In this document: positions 47,307 to 59,629 of the stretch, piece after piece | Layout: each line of letters opens with the position of its first letter | How positions within the stretch are numbered: the first letter of the stretch is position 1 | Source: Alisma plantago-aquatica | Taxonomy: Eukaryota > Streptophyta > Magnoliopsida > Alismatales > Alismataceae | Length of the DNA: 64,000 bases | Direction of reading: 5' to 3' | Assembly (NCBI GenBank): GCA_963693085.1 | Contig: OY856410.1 | Location: forward strand, 1,395,910,363 to 1,395,974,362 | Notes under the pieces: generated by a model | The model's input: the letters and a program-made list of their open reading frames with translations, nothing else | What the model was told of the DNA's origin: nothing | Database searches by the model: none | Translations under genes and position numbers: made by a program

Positions 47307-47311
47307 CATAT
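47307..47311 (+). repeat. Target site duplication of solo LTR E, right copy
   Basis: CATAT, identical to 30306-30310. The 5' LTR of C resumes here. Confidence 0.9.
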
Positions 47312-49116
47312 TATGTTGTTTTTATCTCTCTTGTTTATAAAACCCTAACCTTGTAGGTGATGTGAACTCGAATGACATAGCTATGTGAATTCTATATTAT
47401 ATAGGATGGTGACTATGCACATTGTTGAGGCATAATGTGATGGTGTACATGCAAGAATTATGTAGTTGGGTCCTATGACGCGGTGAAGGCTTGATGCCTA
47501 TTGTGAGGTGACATTCTCTAGTGATGTGATTGAGGGATTGATATCCCACAGTGATGTGACATTGGTGATGACCTCATGAATGGAAGTGTTACAAGTGTCA
47601 TGTGGCGATGATGTGATGATTTCACACCTTATACGTTTATATCTTGTGGAGTTGCACCTTTCCCTTTTCTTTGTAGAATTTGTTTGGGTTTGTACATTGT
47701 AACTTGATTGATGCTAAAGATAGCAAATTGGCTTAACTAATCAAGTGAAACTCTAATCATGTAGGTGCCCTGTGCCATAGATCCATTCCAGTGTCAGTCT
47801 TAGTACTGGATGGTGAATGAGTCATTCCTACGGGAATCTCAGAGTGCATATTTTTTAATATGCAAGGTGCAAGTCGGATATCTCCTTGCGTCCACAATTA
47901 TAGGTTGTATGAGACGGCCATGTGTGAGCTTCTCTCCTTTTGATATGGATGGCCATGCGAGAGACAATCCTTTCTTTTTAGGATGGTCATGCATAAACCT
48001 ATTATTCTAGCACTATTATCAGTACCAAGGTGGACTAGGTGTTATCATGTATGGATGGCCATGCGTGATCCAATCCTTAAGCTTTACTATATGTCATTGT
48101 TGTAGTTTACTGGTATGTCTCTGTGGTATTTTCTCTTGTGCTAAACAAGAGGTGTTGGGGAGGTCATAGATTCCATCTCTTTCATTGACCTTGTATGGCA
48201 CCAATTTTGACTTGGTAGTGGTCGGTTGGATTTGGGTGGTATGATTGAAATCCTCATAACAACAATAAAATATGTAACACGGCCGTGTAGTGTGCTTACT
48301 CAGAGACAAATATGAATACCATTGGATGATCCCTTTGTCTCATCTTTGTACTGATTTCATCAATTATAAGGTGGTAAGAGAAGTCAACTATTATACATGT
48401 TCTTCATATTCCTTTTTAGAATATTAGTTGTTCTACTGCTCAGTGGTAATTGCCTAGTGTTGCTTAATCCACTTTATCTATTGGATACATATCATTTGGT
48501 TAAATTTTCTCAACCTACTTAATACTTTCATCTACCTTCTAAGTTATTTGTGATTTAATAGACATTGGTGGAGAGTTATATTTCTTGCTAGGATGTTTGG
48601 TCTCACCCTGTGGGTTTCCACATCTATTAGGTGGTTGTGCACAAAAAGGTAGAGATCGTGCAACTAAGGAAGAGCATCAACAAGAGAAGTAGCTGATAAG
48701 GTTGGATGTGCTCCTAGTATTTTGGTGATAGAGTCCTAGATGTCATCCCTATACACTCAGGTCTTTGGGTTGTTCTTGATGTGTTTTGTGGATACATTAT
48801 CGATATGATGTTTTTGCACATGTGGGCCATGTATGTAAGATAAGGCATGTGTATATGTTTATATGTGGAAAAAATATCTCTTGTAATAGGTTGATGATAG
48901 GAATGTTAAAGGACAATGTTGTAAGCACCCTATAATATAATATGTAATGGTGTGACAATCTTGTGGACTTATATGTGCTAAGTTTTTAGTATATGGTGCT
49001 TTTGAGAAATCAGTCTTAATTTCCTGTGTTTTCTGGTAATCCACATGTTTAGTTTTATTTTTGTGTTTCATTTTGAGTTATCTCATTTGTGGTGTGTCAG
49101 GGCATCACAGTTTGGT

Positions 49117-49128
49117 TAGTATCAAAGA
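49117..49128 (+). other. Element C primer binding site, first copy (degraded)
   Basis: TAGTATCAAAGA sits where TGGTATCAGAGC is expected, eight bases after the LTR. The second copy at 58268 is closer to consensus. Confidence 0.65.
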
Positions 49129-49243
49129 TTTAGGTTCACCGAGTCTACAGGGACTAGGACTAGGGTTTGTGTCTATTCTAGTGTCCTCTAGTAAGTCTTA
49201 TAGTGACTTCTGGTAATGTAGAAGAAGAAGAAAAGTAGAAAAG

Positions 49244-50440
49244 ATGTCTAGAGAACATGAAGAACACACTGCAGAGGGCAATGTTACTGCACCCGGAGGT
49301 GGTGCAAGGGACCAGGAAAGAGAAGATCAGGAACTTGAGGTACCCCAGCTTGACCCAACCATGGTAGAAAACCCTGCCTTTCGATCTTTTTTTGGGTATT
49401 TCATGGCAACAATGATGCACATGGAAGACAAAATGTCTGCACCACAACCAAGGGCAGCAGTTCCCAGTGTTGAATCTCTGGGTTCTGGGAAGACCTTCGA
49501 GAGGTTGAGACATGTCAGGGCTATGGAGTATGCTGGTACAATAGATCCAACAGATGCAAATAGTTAGTTGACAGAGTTGGAAAAGGCCTTCAAGATCCTC
49601 TACATTCCAAAGGTAGAAAAAGTAAAGCATGTTGTATATCTTTTGAAGAGGAGTATTGGCCATTTGTGGGCCATTGAAGAGGTGAAGATGCCTGGTGTTT
49701 CTATTGGTTAGGAGGAGTTATTATGTGAGTTCATTATTCAATACTTTCCTCAAACCTATCTGGATGAGAAGATATCTGAGTTTGAGAGGATCGGATAGGG
49801 ATCTATCCTGATCAACAAGTATGAAGCAAGGTTTATGGAGTTGTTGAGGTTCTGTCCTCACATGGATGCTACCGATCAGGAGAGTATCTAATGCTTTGAG
49901 AAGGACTTGAGTGCATGGTTGTCTACTCTAGTGGTATCTTTGGAGAATCGTGAACGGTTTGCCACATTTGTGGAGTCGGTTTGACAGATAGAGAGAACAA
50001 TGGTTGAGAAGAGTGAGAAGAGTTACAAGAAGAGATCAACGTAGTATCAGGGACAATTGTCTGGAGGCTTTAAGAAGCCTAGATTCTCAGCACCACATAG
50101 GTCAAGTGCACAGATGTAGTGATCACCAAGTAGAGGTAGAGGTCGTAGTATTCCACCGGCAGAATCCCACTGTATAACATTTGTATCAATGAGAGGGTCG
50201 TCTAGGCTATGGTATGAGAACAAGACTTACTACAAGTGCAACCAGGTTGAGCATACATAGTTGTATTGTCCTATGAAGGATGATGAGGTGACCCAACAGA
50301 CAAGGCAGAGTCAGCAAGGCTTGTAGAGGTAGCAATTCAATAGTAGTGGAAGAGGACGTGGACAAGCGCCATCGGCTGGTTCTTCTAGATAGGCCAGCAG
50401 AGGACGGGGGAAACAAAAGGAAACAACTTGATTCTATGCC
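49244..50440 (+). pseudogene. gag: Element C gag, copy 1 (broken)
   Basis: ATG 49244 gives MSREHEEHTAEGN. GKTFERLRHVRAMEYAG is followed by a stop at 49565. The core continues with many stops and at least one frameshift before 50500. The zinc knuckle region (about 50225-50270) reads YYKCNQVEHT-stop-LYC, so its first Cys is lost. Compared with the gag frames of A and D it has decayed much further. Confidence 0.85.
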
Positions 50441-50499
50441 ATGAGTCAATTGGAAAAAGTGGTCAACCCATGAGTAGTGACAAGTTAGATAGAGTTATT

Positions 50500-53400
50500 T
50501 CATTTTAATTGTCTTCTTTTTGCTTTATATCTAATTTGGTCAACCTGGGTGTGACACACCCTTTTGTCACTCGAGAAGTGATTGATAGTTGTTCTTTGCC
50601 TATTAGTCATAGACGGGATAATCTTCATTTTGAAACCTTCTTAGTTGGTTCCTCCGAGTTGCGGGAGGTGTGTCCTTCCTGTATCCTTTCTTTTTAAGGG
50701 TACAACAGTCAAGTGAATCTCATACCACTTGATATGTATGGATTTGATGTGATCCTTGGAATGGACACATTGAATAAGTATCAGGTGGTCTTAGAGTGTG
50801 ATTCTAAGGTGGTGACATTTGTAGATGGTGATGTGATGTGGATCTTCCAAGGAGATATGAAGATTCTCTTAACCTATCTGGTGTCGGCGATGGTGCATGG
50901 CGTGGAGAAGATGATGAGACAGGGTTGCGAGGCATTTTTGGCACATGTAATATATATTAAGGTGAGGAGTCCTAGTATCGAGGAGGTGCCAATTGTTTGT
51001 GAGTTTGAGGACGTGTTCCCCAGTGTTCCCCCACCCTGAGAGATTGTTTTTGAGATCAATCTAATACTAGGTACCTAGTCGATAGCTCAAACACCATACA
51101 TGATGGCTCCCATTGAGATGGTAGAGTTGAAAAAATAGTTGCAAGAGCTGCTTGAGAAAGGTTTCATCAGATCAAGCATGTCTCCAGGGGGTGCTCCCGT
51201 GTTGTTTGTGAAGAATAAAATGGATCCATGATACTGTGTATAGATTAAAGACAGTTGAACAAGGTAATGATAAAGAACAAGTATCCCTACCATGGATTGA
51301 TGATCAGTTCAACTAGTTGTGTGGAGCTATAGTGTTCTCAAAGATAGACCTGAGATCAGGTTATCACCAGTTGGGGGTTAAGGCAGATGACATACCTAAG
51401 TCATCTTTTAGGATGAGGTATGATCATTACAAGTTTTTGGTTATGTCGTTTGGGCTAACCAATGCACTGGCAGTGTTCATGGACTTGATGTACAAGGTGT
51501 TCCAGCCGTTTCTTGATTAGTCATGGTGATCTTTATAGATGATGTCTTGATATACTCTAGAGATAGTCACCAACATGAACAACATCTTCATCAAGTGTTG
51601 ACCGTGTTGAGACAGCATCAGCTGTACACCAAGTTCCAGAAGAGTAAGTTATGGCTTAAGGAAGTTTCCTTCTTAGGACATGTGATATTTTCTGAGGGTG
51701 TTCGTGTTGACCCTAAGAAGGTTAAATTCATGCTGGAGTGGGAACAACTGAAGACGATGACAGAAGTGCACATTTTTTTGGGTTTGGTAGGCTACTACAG
51801 GAGGTTCATCAAGAACTTCATCTCAGTGGCATTACCCCTAATGAAGATGACGAGGAAAGATGTGCCATTTTTCTGGGATGACAGATGTCAACGGGCCTTT
51901 CAGATGTTGAAGGAGAAGTTGATAAGTGCACCAATGCTGGTTTTACCTAAGCAGGGGAAAGGATACATAGTTTTCTATGATGCATTGAGGAATGGTTTGG
52001 GTTGTGTGCTAATGTAGGATAAGAATGTGATCTCTTTTGTGTTACGACAGTTGAAGAAGCATGAGGAGAACTAGTCAACCCATAACCTGGAGTTAGCTGT
52101 TGTGGTTCATGCCTTGAATATATGGAGGCACTACCTTTATGGTGATAAGTGTCAGATCTTCACTTATCACAAGAACTTGAAGTACATATTTTCACAATAG
52201 GATCTGAACATGAGGCAGCGACGTTGGATGGAGTTGATCAAGGACTATGCATGCGCTATTGATTACCATCCAGGAAAGGCAAATGTCATAGCAGATGCAT
52301 TGAGCAGGAATTCTTCTTCGTCATCATCTGTGGAGAAGGCACAATTGTGTTCCTTGGTGTGCCATAAGAGAGACATGTTGGTCTCCATGTGTCAGATGAA
52401 TGTGAAGCTAAAGGTGTCTATGCTAGCAAGTTTGTTGGCATAGTTGCAGGTGAAGTTGACGTCGCATAAATAGATCAGAGAGGCACAACAAGTTGATACT
52501 CTGATACAACAGATATGACTAGAGTTTTGTAGTGAGAATAATGATGGATTCCATGAGTCAGAGGATGGAATAGTGTGTTATCATGGTAGAGTCGTGGTTC
52601 TCTATGTTGATAATTTGAGAAAAAGGGTTTTGGAAGAGGCTCACTCTTTGATGTATATTATGCACCCATGTAGGACCAAGATGTACCACAATCTGAAGGA
52701 TTTGCATTAGTGGCCTGGCTTGAAGTGTGATGTGGCTCAGTTTGTGGCCAAGTGTGTAGTGTGTCAGTAAGTGAAAGTGGAGCATTAGAAGCATGTAGGG
52801 ACTTTGCAATTGTTGCCTATACTGCAGTGGAAATGGGACTGTGTTATGATAAACTTTATGGTTGGCCTTCCAAGGACAGCCAAAGGCCATGATTCCATTT
52901 AGGTGATCATTGACTGATTGACCAAGTCCATGCATTTACTCCAATTGAAGACAACATATATGACAGAGAAGCTTGCTCAGATATATGTTGAGGAGATAGT
53001 GCATTTGCATGGTGTTCTAGCTACTATCGTGTCAAATAGAGGTCCTTAGTTTACAAGTTGATTTTGTGCGAGTTTGCACACATTTTGGGTACACAGTTAA
53101 GGTTTAGTATTATTTTCCACATGCAGATAGATGGTCAGTCTGAGAGGACCGTACAGACCTTGGAGGATCTGTTGAGAGCTTGCGTCTTACAGTTTTTGGG
53201 CAGTTGGGATGTGCATCTCAGTCTTATAGAGTTTACTTATAATAATAGTTATTAGAGGAGCATCGAAATGGCACCTTATAAGGCATTATATGGGAGACAT
53301 TGTAGATCTCCATTGTGTTCATATGAGATAGGTGAATACCAACTTCTAGGTTATGAACTTGTATAGCAAATGACTGAGAAGATCAAAGTGATTCAACAAC

Positions 53401-53880
53401 AGTTGAAGTCATCCCATGACATACAGAAGTCTTATGTTGATAAACGTCACAGACCCTTAGAGTTCCAAGTGGGAGACATGGTGTATCTCAAGGTCTCTCC
53501 TTGGAAGGGTGTCTTGAGGTTTGGGAAGAAGGGTAAGTTGGCTCCCAGGTATGTGGGACCTTACCCTATGGTGGAACATGTTGGAAAGGTGGCCTATACG
53601 TTGGATTTGCCACCTGAGTTGCATAGGTTGCATCCAATGTTCCATGTGCCCATGTTGAGGAAGTGTCACCTTGATACTGAGTTAGTGCTTCAGCTATTGG
53701 AGGTTGAGTTGGAAGAAGATATGTCATATGTGGAAGGACCCATGTTGATCCTTGATAGAAGATTGAAGAAGTTGAAGAAGAAAGACATAGTGTTGGTGAA
53801 GGTTCAGTGGCATAACTGTGATGTTAAGGAAGCCACGTGGGGCTTGAGGAAGAGATGTGTAGGAAGTACCCATCTCTTTT
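50500..53880 (+). pseudogene. pol: Element C pol, copy 1 (broken)
   Basis: The protease region has NLGVTHPF where DPGATHSF is expected, so the catalytic Asp is lost. RT pieces: [26 protein letters not shown] and the catalytic box FIDDVLIYS (51532-51558), in which both Asp are kept. RNase H shows FYDALRNGLGC and later VIADALSR. Integrase has a damaged zinc region (about 52620-52790) and QSERTVQTLEDLLRACV with a preceding core full of stops. The chromodomain region (about 53730-53880) has VKVQWHNCDVKEATWGL then shifts frame. Segments at 50509, 51317, 51523, 53058 and 53370 are not in one frame, so there are several frameshifts. Confidence 0.88.
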
Positions 53881-53886
53881 CACTTA

Positions 53887-53925
53887 GGATTTCGAGGGAG
53901 AAATCCTTGTTAGGGGTTTATGGCT
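53887..53925 (+). other. Element C 3' tail and polypurine tract
   Basis: GGATTTCGAGGGAGAAATCC, then TTGTTAGGGGTTTATGGCT before the LTR. Almost the same as the D tail at 41680-41718. Confidence 0.7.
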
Positions 53926-56900
53926 TGCAAAACCCTGACATGTGTTTTGGGTTAACCCTATTTTTTTGCTTGATTAAGTGCTTAGTACCTTGATCTAATC
54001 CTTTGAGATGTTTTTAGATCTTATGGAGAGCTTAAGTTTACAGTTTGAGCTTATTTGGATGATGTTTGTGCTTTGTGTGCTTGTTTTGGACTAAATTGCA
54101 ATTTACCCAATGATAGTTATCTTACAATTTACCACATCTAGTGTGTACCTTCTCTTTCTTGGCTTCATGAGAGAGAGTCTGATGCTTTGGGGCACTTTAG
54201 TTGAGCCTTGGATGAGTGGTGACACCCTTAGAGGTGGTTAGGGTTTCTAGGGTTTTGATGTGTCTCGACCATGTTTGCATGGTTGAGTGTAGTGATACTT
54301 GTCTTGAACTTGAGGATGTGCCTTGTTAGTGTCTCAAATGAGACACCCTCTCTATATGGTTTTGTCTCAACTGTGATGGTTTTGGAGTGGTTTAGTCGAG
54401 ATAGTTGTCCTTTTGTGAAGTGTCTCGACCTTGGTGATCTTTTGTCTCAACCATGTCGTGTGTGGTGCTCTTTGTCTCGACCCCATGGTGTATATTGACC
54501 TAAACCAATGTGTTGGGGACCTAAGTGGTCAAGACCCAACATTGGTTGTATCACCATCTCGTGCATGAATGGTATAATTGGTTTCATGTGTGTTTCTTGG
54601 GTGGGCAAGTGTCCCTTTGGAGCCCCCTCATGTTGACACCTCATCTCCACCCTCCTTCTCTCCTTCTCATGTATATAAAACCTCTTCTCTCCATGCAAGT
54701 GAACCTTTTGGCCTTCCTTCTCTATCTCTCTCTTTTGCTCATCCTTGGAACTTGGTGGACCAAGGAGAGATAATCCTTGGAGCTTTGGTGATAGAGATCC
54801 CTTGCATGTGGTGACTTTTGGTCATCTTCAACCTTGGTAAGAATATGCCTTTCTTTGGTGACGTTTTCCTTTGATCTTGTACTCCATCTTGTTCTCTTTT
54901 CTTGGCCATAGACCATGGATAATCCATGGTGGTCGCTTTGTAGGGAAACTCCTCATCACAAGGGTCATAGGCCATGTTTTGACAAGGTGGTACCCAAGTG
55001 ACATGAAGTTTCTTCTCTCTTTCCTTCTTCTTCTTTTGGTTCGGTCTAGGGTTTATTGCACTCTTTTATTGAGATATATTTAACCTTGGTATATTCTTGT
55101 TCTTGTGGTGATCTTATGGCTGAAAGTGGAGCTTTTGGTGGAGCTTCCTCACCCTTGGTTATCGTGTGCTTGGAGCTTGTGATCCTTGGGGTTGATCTTC
55201 CTTAAGGCGGGTTATATAACACTCTATCCTCTCTATTGTTACACTTTTCATTACATTCATGTTGTTGTTCTCCCTCTAAAACATGCCTTTAACATGATAG
55301 TAGATAATACCATGCTCTAGAACTTGGATGTTGATGGTTATCATGCTTAGGATGCTTAGATTCCAAAGCACTAATTCTTGGTACCCAATTTTAGAAATGG
55401 TTGTGAAATGGTGGTTTTCATCCCGTCTTTTGACCTTGGTTTTTGTCACATGCATGAGGTTCGTGTACCTTGATGTATCATGGAGTTTAGGTTCTGTTTT
55501 GAAGGTGTTGAACTTGGCTTTAACTCTCTTGCATGAGGTTCTTTCATGGTGGTTTCATGACACACCTTTTTAGGGTTTTTGGTGACCGATTTTGTGTGAA
55601 GTTTCTCTCCTTGAAGGTGGTGGTTTTCCTTGAGGTTATGTTCTGTTTTAGCCATGGTACACTTGTATTTTGACCTTAATTAATCCCTATTTTGATGTTG
55701 GTCTTGGCCTTGGTAGTATCTTGACCTTAGTGGTCGCTACATCATGTTTTTTCTTGGGTCAAGATACTTTGGTCATATGCGATATTTGGTTGAGACATCA
55801 TGTCCTTGTGTTGGTCATGACATATGTTTTTATTTCGATCGAGATGTTATCCTTGAGGTGGTCAAGACAAGCTTTAGTTTTGGTCGAGACATGTGTTCTG
55901 AGGGTGGTCAAAACCCTAACCCAGGTGGTGGTCGTGACCATGGTGTGTCTCAATCACGACCTAGTTGGAGTGTCTCCTTCGTGACCCTTGTGTTGGTTGG
56001 AGGTCGAGACACACATGTGTTGTGAGTGGCCAAAACCTCTATGTGTGATGGATGGTCGAGAAATATACATGAACATATAGTCAACCCATGTGCATGAGTA
56101 AGCAAGTAGTGAAACGTGTATAGTGTTGTTTGAATGATTGGATGGTTAACCCTAATCATGTTTCCTAACCCTAATATGCTCCAAGAAAGTGGGAGGTGGT
56201 ATACCTAGGGCTTGGTGATTGAATACAGTTTGCTGCATGGTTAAGTCATTCAGGAAAGAGAATGTTCATTGAGAACCAAAATAGAGTTAATGAAAGAGCT
56301 TAGAATATCATGTGGAGTTCGTCTTGACCCCCAAAACTTTGTCATTTCCTATGGAAAAACAACACATGTGGCCAATGTATGGAGCCCTAACCCTAATGTT
56401 GGGCCATGTGATGTGTTTTCTTTTCTCTCTTGAAGTTGTTATCATATTATGTCATTTTTATCTCTCTTGTTTATAAACCCCTAACCTTGTAGGTTATGTG
56501 AACTTGAACAACATAGCTATGTGAATGTTATGGTGAATTCTATATTTATACATGACAATGACTATGCACATTGTTGAGGCATAATGTGATGGTGTAAATG
56601 CAAGGATTATGTGGTTGGGTCCTATGACATGGTCAAGGCTTGATGCCTATTGTGAGGTGACATCCTCTAGTGATGTTATTGATGGATTGATATCCCACAA
56701 TGATGTGACACTGGTAATGGCCTTGTGAATAGCAATGCTACAAGTGTCATGTGGTGATGATGTGACTAGTTCACACCTTATACGTTTTATATCTTCTGGA
56801 GTTGAACCTTTCCATTATCTTTGTAGAATTTATTTTGGATTTGTACGTTGTAACTTGATTGATGTTGAAGACACCAAATTGGATTAACTAATCAAGGTTA

Positions 56901-58260
56901 CTCTAATCATGTAGGTGCCCTATGTTATGGATCTACTACAGTGTCGGTCTTAGTGCTAGATGGTGAAACAAGTCATTCCTAAGGGAAACCCAGAGTGCAT
57001 ATTTTTGAATATGTGGGGTGCAAGTTGAGTATCTCCCTGCATCCATAATTATAGGTTGTGTGAGACGTCCGTGCATGAGATACTCTCCTTGTGATATGGA
57101 TGGCCATGCGTGAGCCAATCCTTTCTTTTTAGAACGAACATGCATGAGCCTGTTCTTCTAGTGTCATTACCTATACTAAGGTGGGCTAGATGTTATTATG
57201 TGTGGATGGCCATGCATGAGACAATCCTTCAGATTGACTATATGTCGTTGTTGAAGTTGATTGATATGTCTCTATAGTGTTTTATATTGTGATGACCAAG
57301 AGGTGTTGGGGAGGTCATGGATTCCAGCTCTTCCATTGACCTTTTATGGCACCAATTTCAACTTAGCAGTGGTTGGTTGGATTTGGGTGGTACAAATCAA
57401 ATCCTCATGGCAATAATTAAAGATGTAACACAATCGTGTAGTGTGCTTACTTAGAGACAAATGTGAATAACATTGAATGATCCCTTTGCCTCATCTTTGT
57501 ACTGATTTCTTAGATTATAAGGCAGTACAAGAAGTCAACTATTATACATGCTCTTCATATTCCTTTTTAGAATATTAATTGTTCTATTGCTTGGTGGTAA
57601 CTGCCTAGTATTGCTTAATATACTTTATATGTTGGATACATATCATTTAGTTGAAACTACTCAACCTACTTAATAATTTCATCTACCTTCTTAGTTATAT
57701 GTGCTTTAATAGACATTAGTGGAGACTTATATCTCTTGATGGGATGGTTGGCCTCACCCTGTGGGTTTCCACATTTATTAGGTGGTCGTGCATGAAGAGG
57801 TAGAGATCATACATCTGAGGAAGAGCATCATCAAGAGTAATAGATGATAAGTTTGGATGTGTTGCTAGTCTTTTGGTGATAGAGTCATAGATTTCTTACA
57901 TGTACACTTAGGTCTTTGGGGTTGTTCTTGATGTGTTTTGTGGATATGTTTTTGATACGAGGGTTTTGGGCTTGTGAGCCATGTATGTAAGATATGGCAT
58001 GTGTATATGTATATATGTGGAACATATATCTCTTGAAATAGGTTGATGATAGGAATGTTAAAGGGCAATGATGTAAGCATCATGTGATATAATATGTAAT
58101 GGTGTGGCAGGATTGTGAACTTATATTGACAAGTTTTTGGCATATGGTGCTTTTGAGAAATCAATTTTAATTTCCTGTGTTTTTTGGTAATCTGCATGTT
58201 TAGTTTTATTTCCACATTTAGTTTTGAGTAATCTCATTTGTGATGTGTTGGGGTGTCACA
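53926..58260 (+). repeat. Element C middle LTR (4,335 bp), shared by two internal regions
   Basis: Starts TGCAAAACCCTGAC (5' copy TGTAAGACCC) and ends GGGGTGTCACA. It carries TATATAAA at 54672, donor-like CTTG|GTAAGA at 54833-54842, TTAAGGCGGGTTATATAAC at about 55201, and acceptor-like TTATTAG|GTGG at 57775-57784. It is followed not by host DNA but by a second primer site and gag. A 145-bp block at 56231-56375 is absent from the 5' copy. Confidence 0.9.
56231..56375 (+). other. 145-bp filler in the C middle LTR, LINE-like
   Basis: This block replaces about 20 bases of the other LTR copy. One frame reads WSSS-stop-PPKLCHFLWKNN, like the zf-RVT segment (PPK.KHFLWR) found after RT in plant LINEs. 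It may be filler copied in during double-strand break repair. Confidence 0.5.
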
Positions 58261-58267
58261 ATTTGGT

Positions 58268-58279
58268 TGGTATTAGAGC
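58268..58279 (+). other. Element C primer binding site, second copy
   Basis: TGGTATTAGAGC, one base from the tRNA-iMet consensus, after the middle LTR. Confidence 0.8.
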
Positions 58280-58398
58280 TTTAGGTTTGCCAAGTCTACA
58301 TGGACCTAGGACTAGGATATGTGTATGTTCTTGTGTCCTTCAGTATGTCTTATAGTGACTTCTGCTTATATAGAAGAAGAAGAAGAAGAGTAGAAAAT

Positions 58399-59590
58399 AT
58401 GTCTGGAGAACATGAAGAACACACTATAGAGAGCAGTGTTGCTACACCGGGAGGTTGTGTAAGGGATTAGGAGAGAGAATATTGGGCATCTGAGGTACCC
58501 AAGATTGACCCGACCATGGTAGAAATCACCGCCTTTTAGTATTTGTTTGGGTAGTTCATGGCAACGATGGCACACATGGCAGATAGAATGCACACACCAC
58601 AACCAAGGGTAGTAGTTCCCAGTGCTAAATCTCTAGGCTCTGGGAAGACCTTTGAGAGGCTGAGATGTGTCAGGGCTGTGGAGTATGCTGGTATAGCGGA
58701 TCCAGCATATGCAAATCTTTGGTTGAAGGAGTTGGAGAAGGCCTTCAAGATCTTCAACATCCCCAAGGCAGATAAAGTACAACATGATGTATATCTTTTA
58801 AAGGGATGTGCTGGCCATTAGTGGGCCATTGAAGAGGAGAAGAGGTCTGGTGTGATATTGGTTGGGAGGAATTCCGACATGAGTTTGTTAGTCAAAACTT
58901 TCATCAGACTTATCTGGATGAGAAGATATCCCTGTTTGAGAGCATCCGGTAGGGACCTATGTCAATCAACGAGTATGAAGCAAGGTTTATAGAGTTGTTG
59001 AGGTTTTGTCCTCACATGGTTGCTATAGATCAGGAAAGGATCCAACACTTTGAGAAGGGCTTGAGTGCGGAGTTGTCTACTCTAGTGGCCTTTTTGGAGA
59101 ATCATGAATGGTTTGCCACATTTGTGGAGTCAGTTAGACGAATAGAGAGATCGGTGGTTGAGAAGCGTGAGAAGAGTGCCAAGAAGAGACCGACACATTA
59201 TCAGGGACAGTCATCTGGAGGCTTTAAGAAGCCTAGGTTCTCAACACCATCAGTGTCACAGAGGTCAAGTACACATATGTAGTGGTCACCAAGTAGAGGC
59301 AGAGACCACAGTCTTCCACCGACAGGAGCCCACAGTACATCGTTTGTATCAGTGGTTGGGCTATATAGGCCATGGTATGAGAATAAGACTTGATACAAGT
59401 GTGGCCAGGTTGGGCATACAAAGCTATATTTCCCTATAAAGGATGATGAGGTGACCCAACAACCAAGGTAGAGTCAGTAGTTCAACAACAATGGAAGAGG
59501 ACGTGGACAAGCATCACAAGCTGGTTCTTCTAGATGGGCCAGGAGAGGATAGGAGCGACAACAGGCAATGGCTAGATTTTACACCATGAT
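58399..59590 (+). pseudogene. gag: Element C gag, copy 2 (broken)
   Basis: ATG 58399 gives MSGEHEEHTIESS. GKTFERLRCVRAVEYAG and LWLKELEKAFKIFNIPKADK follow in one frame. A frameshift lies between about 58820 and 58959; the core then resumes with EYEARFIELLRFCPHM and FVESVRRIERSV. The zinc knuckle (about 59390-59435) reads stop-YKCGQVGHTKLYFP: the first Cys is a stop and the last Cys is Phe, so it is lost. Confidence 0.85.
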
Positions 59591-59629
59591 TCAGTGGAAG
59601 GAGTGGTAAACCCGTGAGTAGTGACAGGT

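Larger units (their letters stand above)
26348..49109 (+). repeat. Element C 5' LTR, split by two insertions
   Basis: Starts TGTAAGACCCCTGACC and ends GGGCATCACA before the primer site. It aligns piece by piece with the LTR at 53926-58260. The break at 27736/29288 is the SIRE-type solo LTR; the break at 30310/47312 is solo LTR E with D inside it. A TATATAAA box lies at 27101, a donor-like CTTG|GTAAGT at 27262-27271, TTAAGGTGGGTTATATAAC at 27632, the TGGAGAGTTATATTTCTTGC block at about 48570 and an acceptor-like CTATTAG|GTG at 48624-48633. Confidence 0.88.

Noticed and set aside
57865..58215. Minus-strand open frame of 116 codons
   Set aside because: Lies antisense in the middle LTR of C and is not kept in the other LTR copy.
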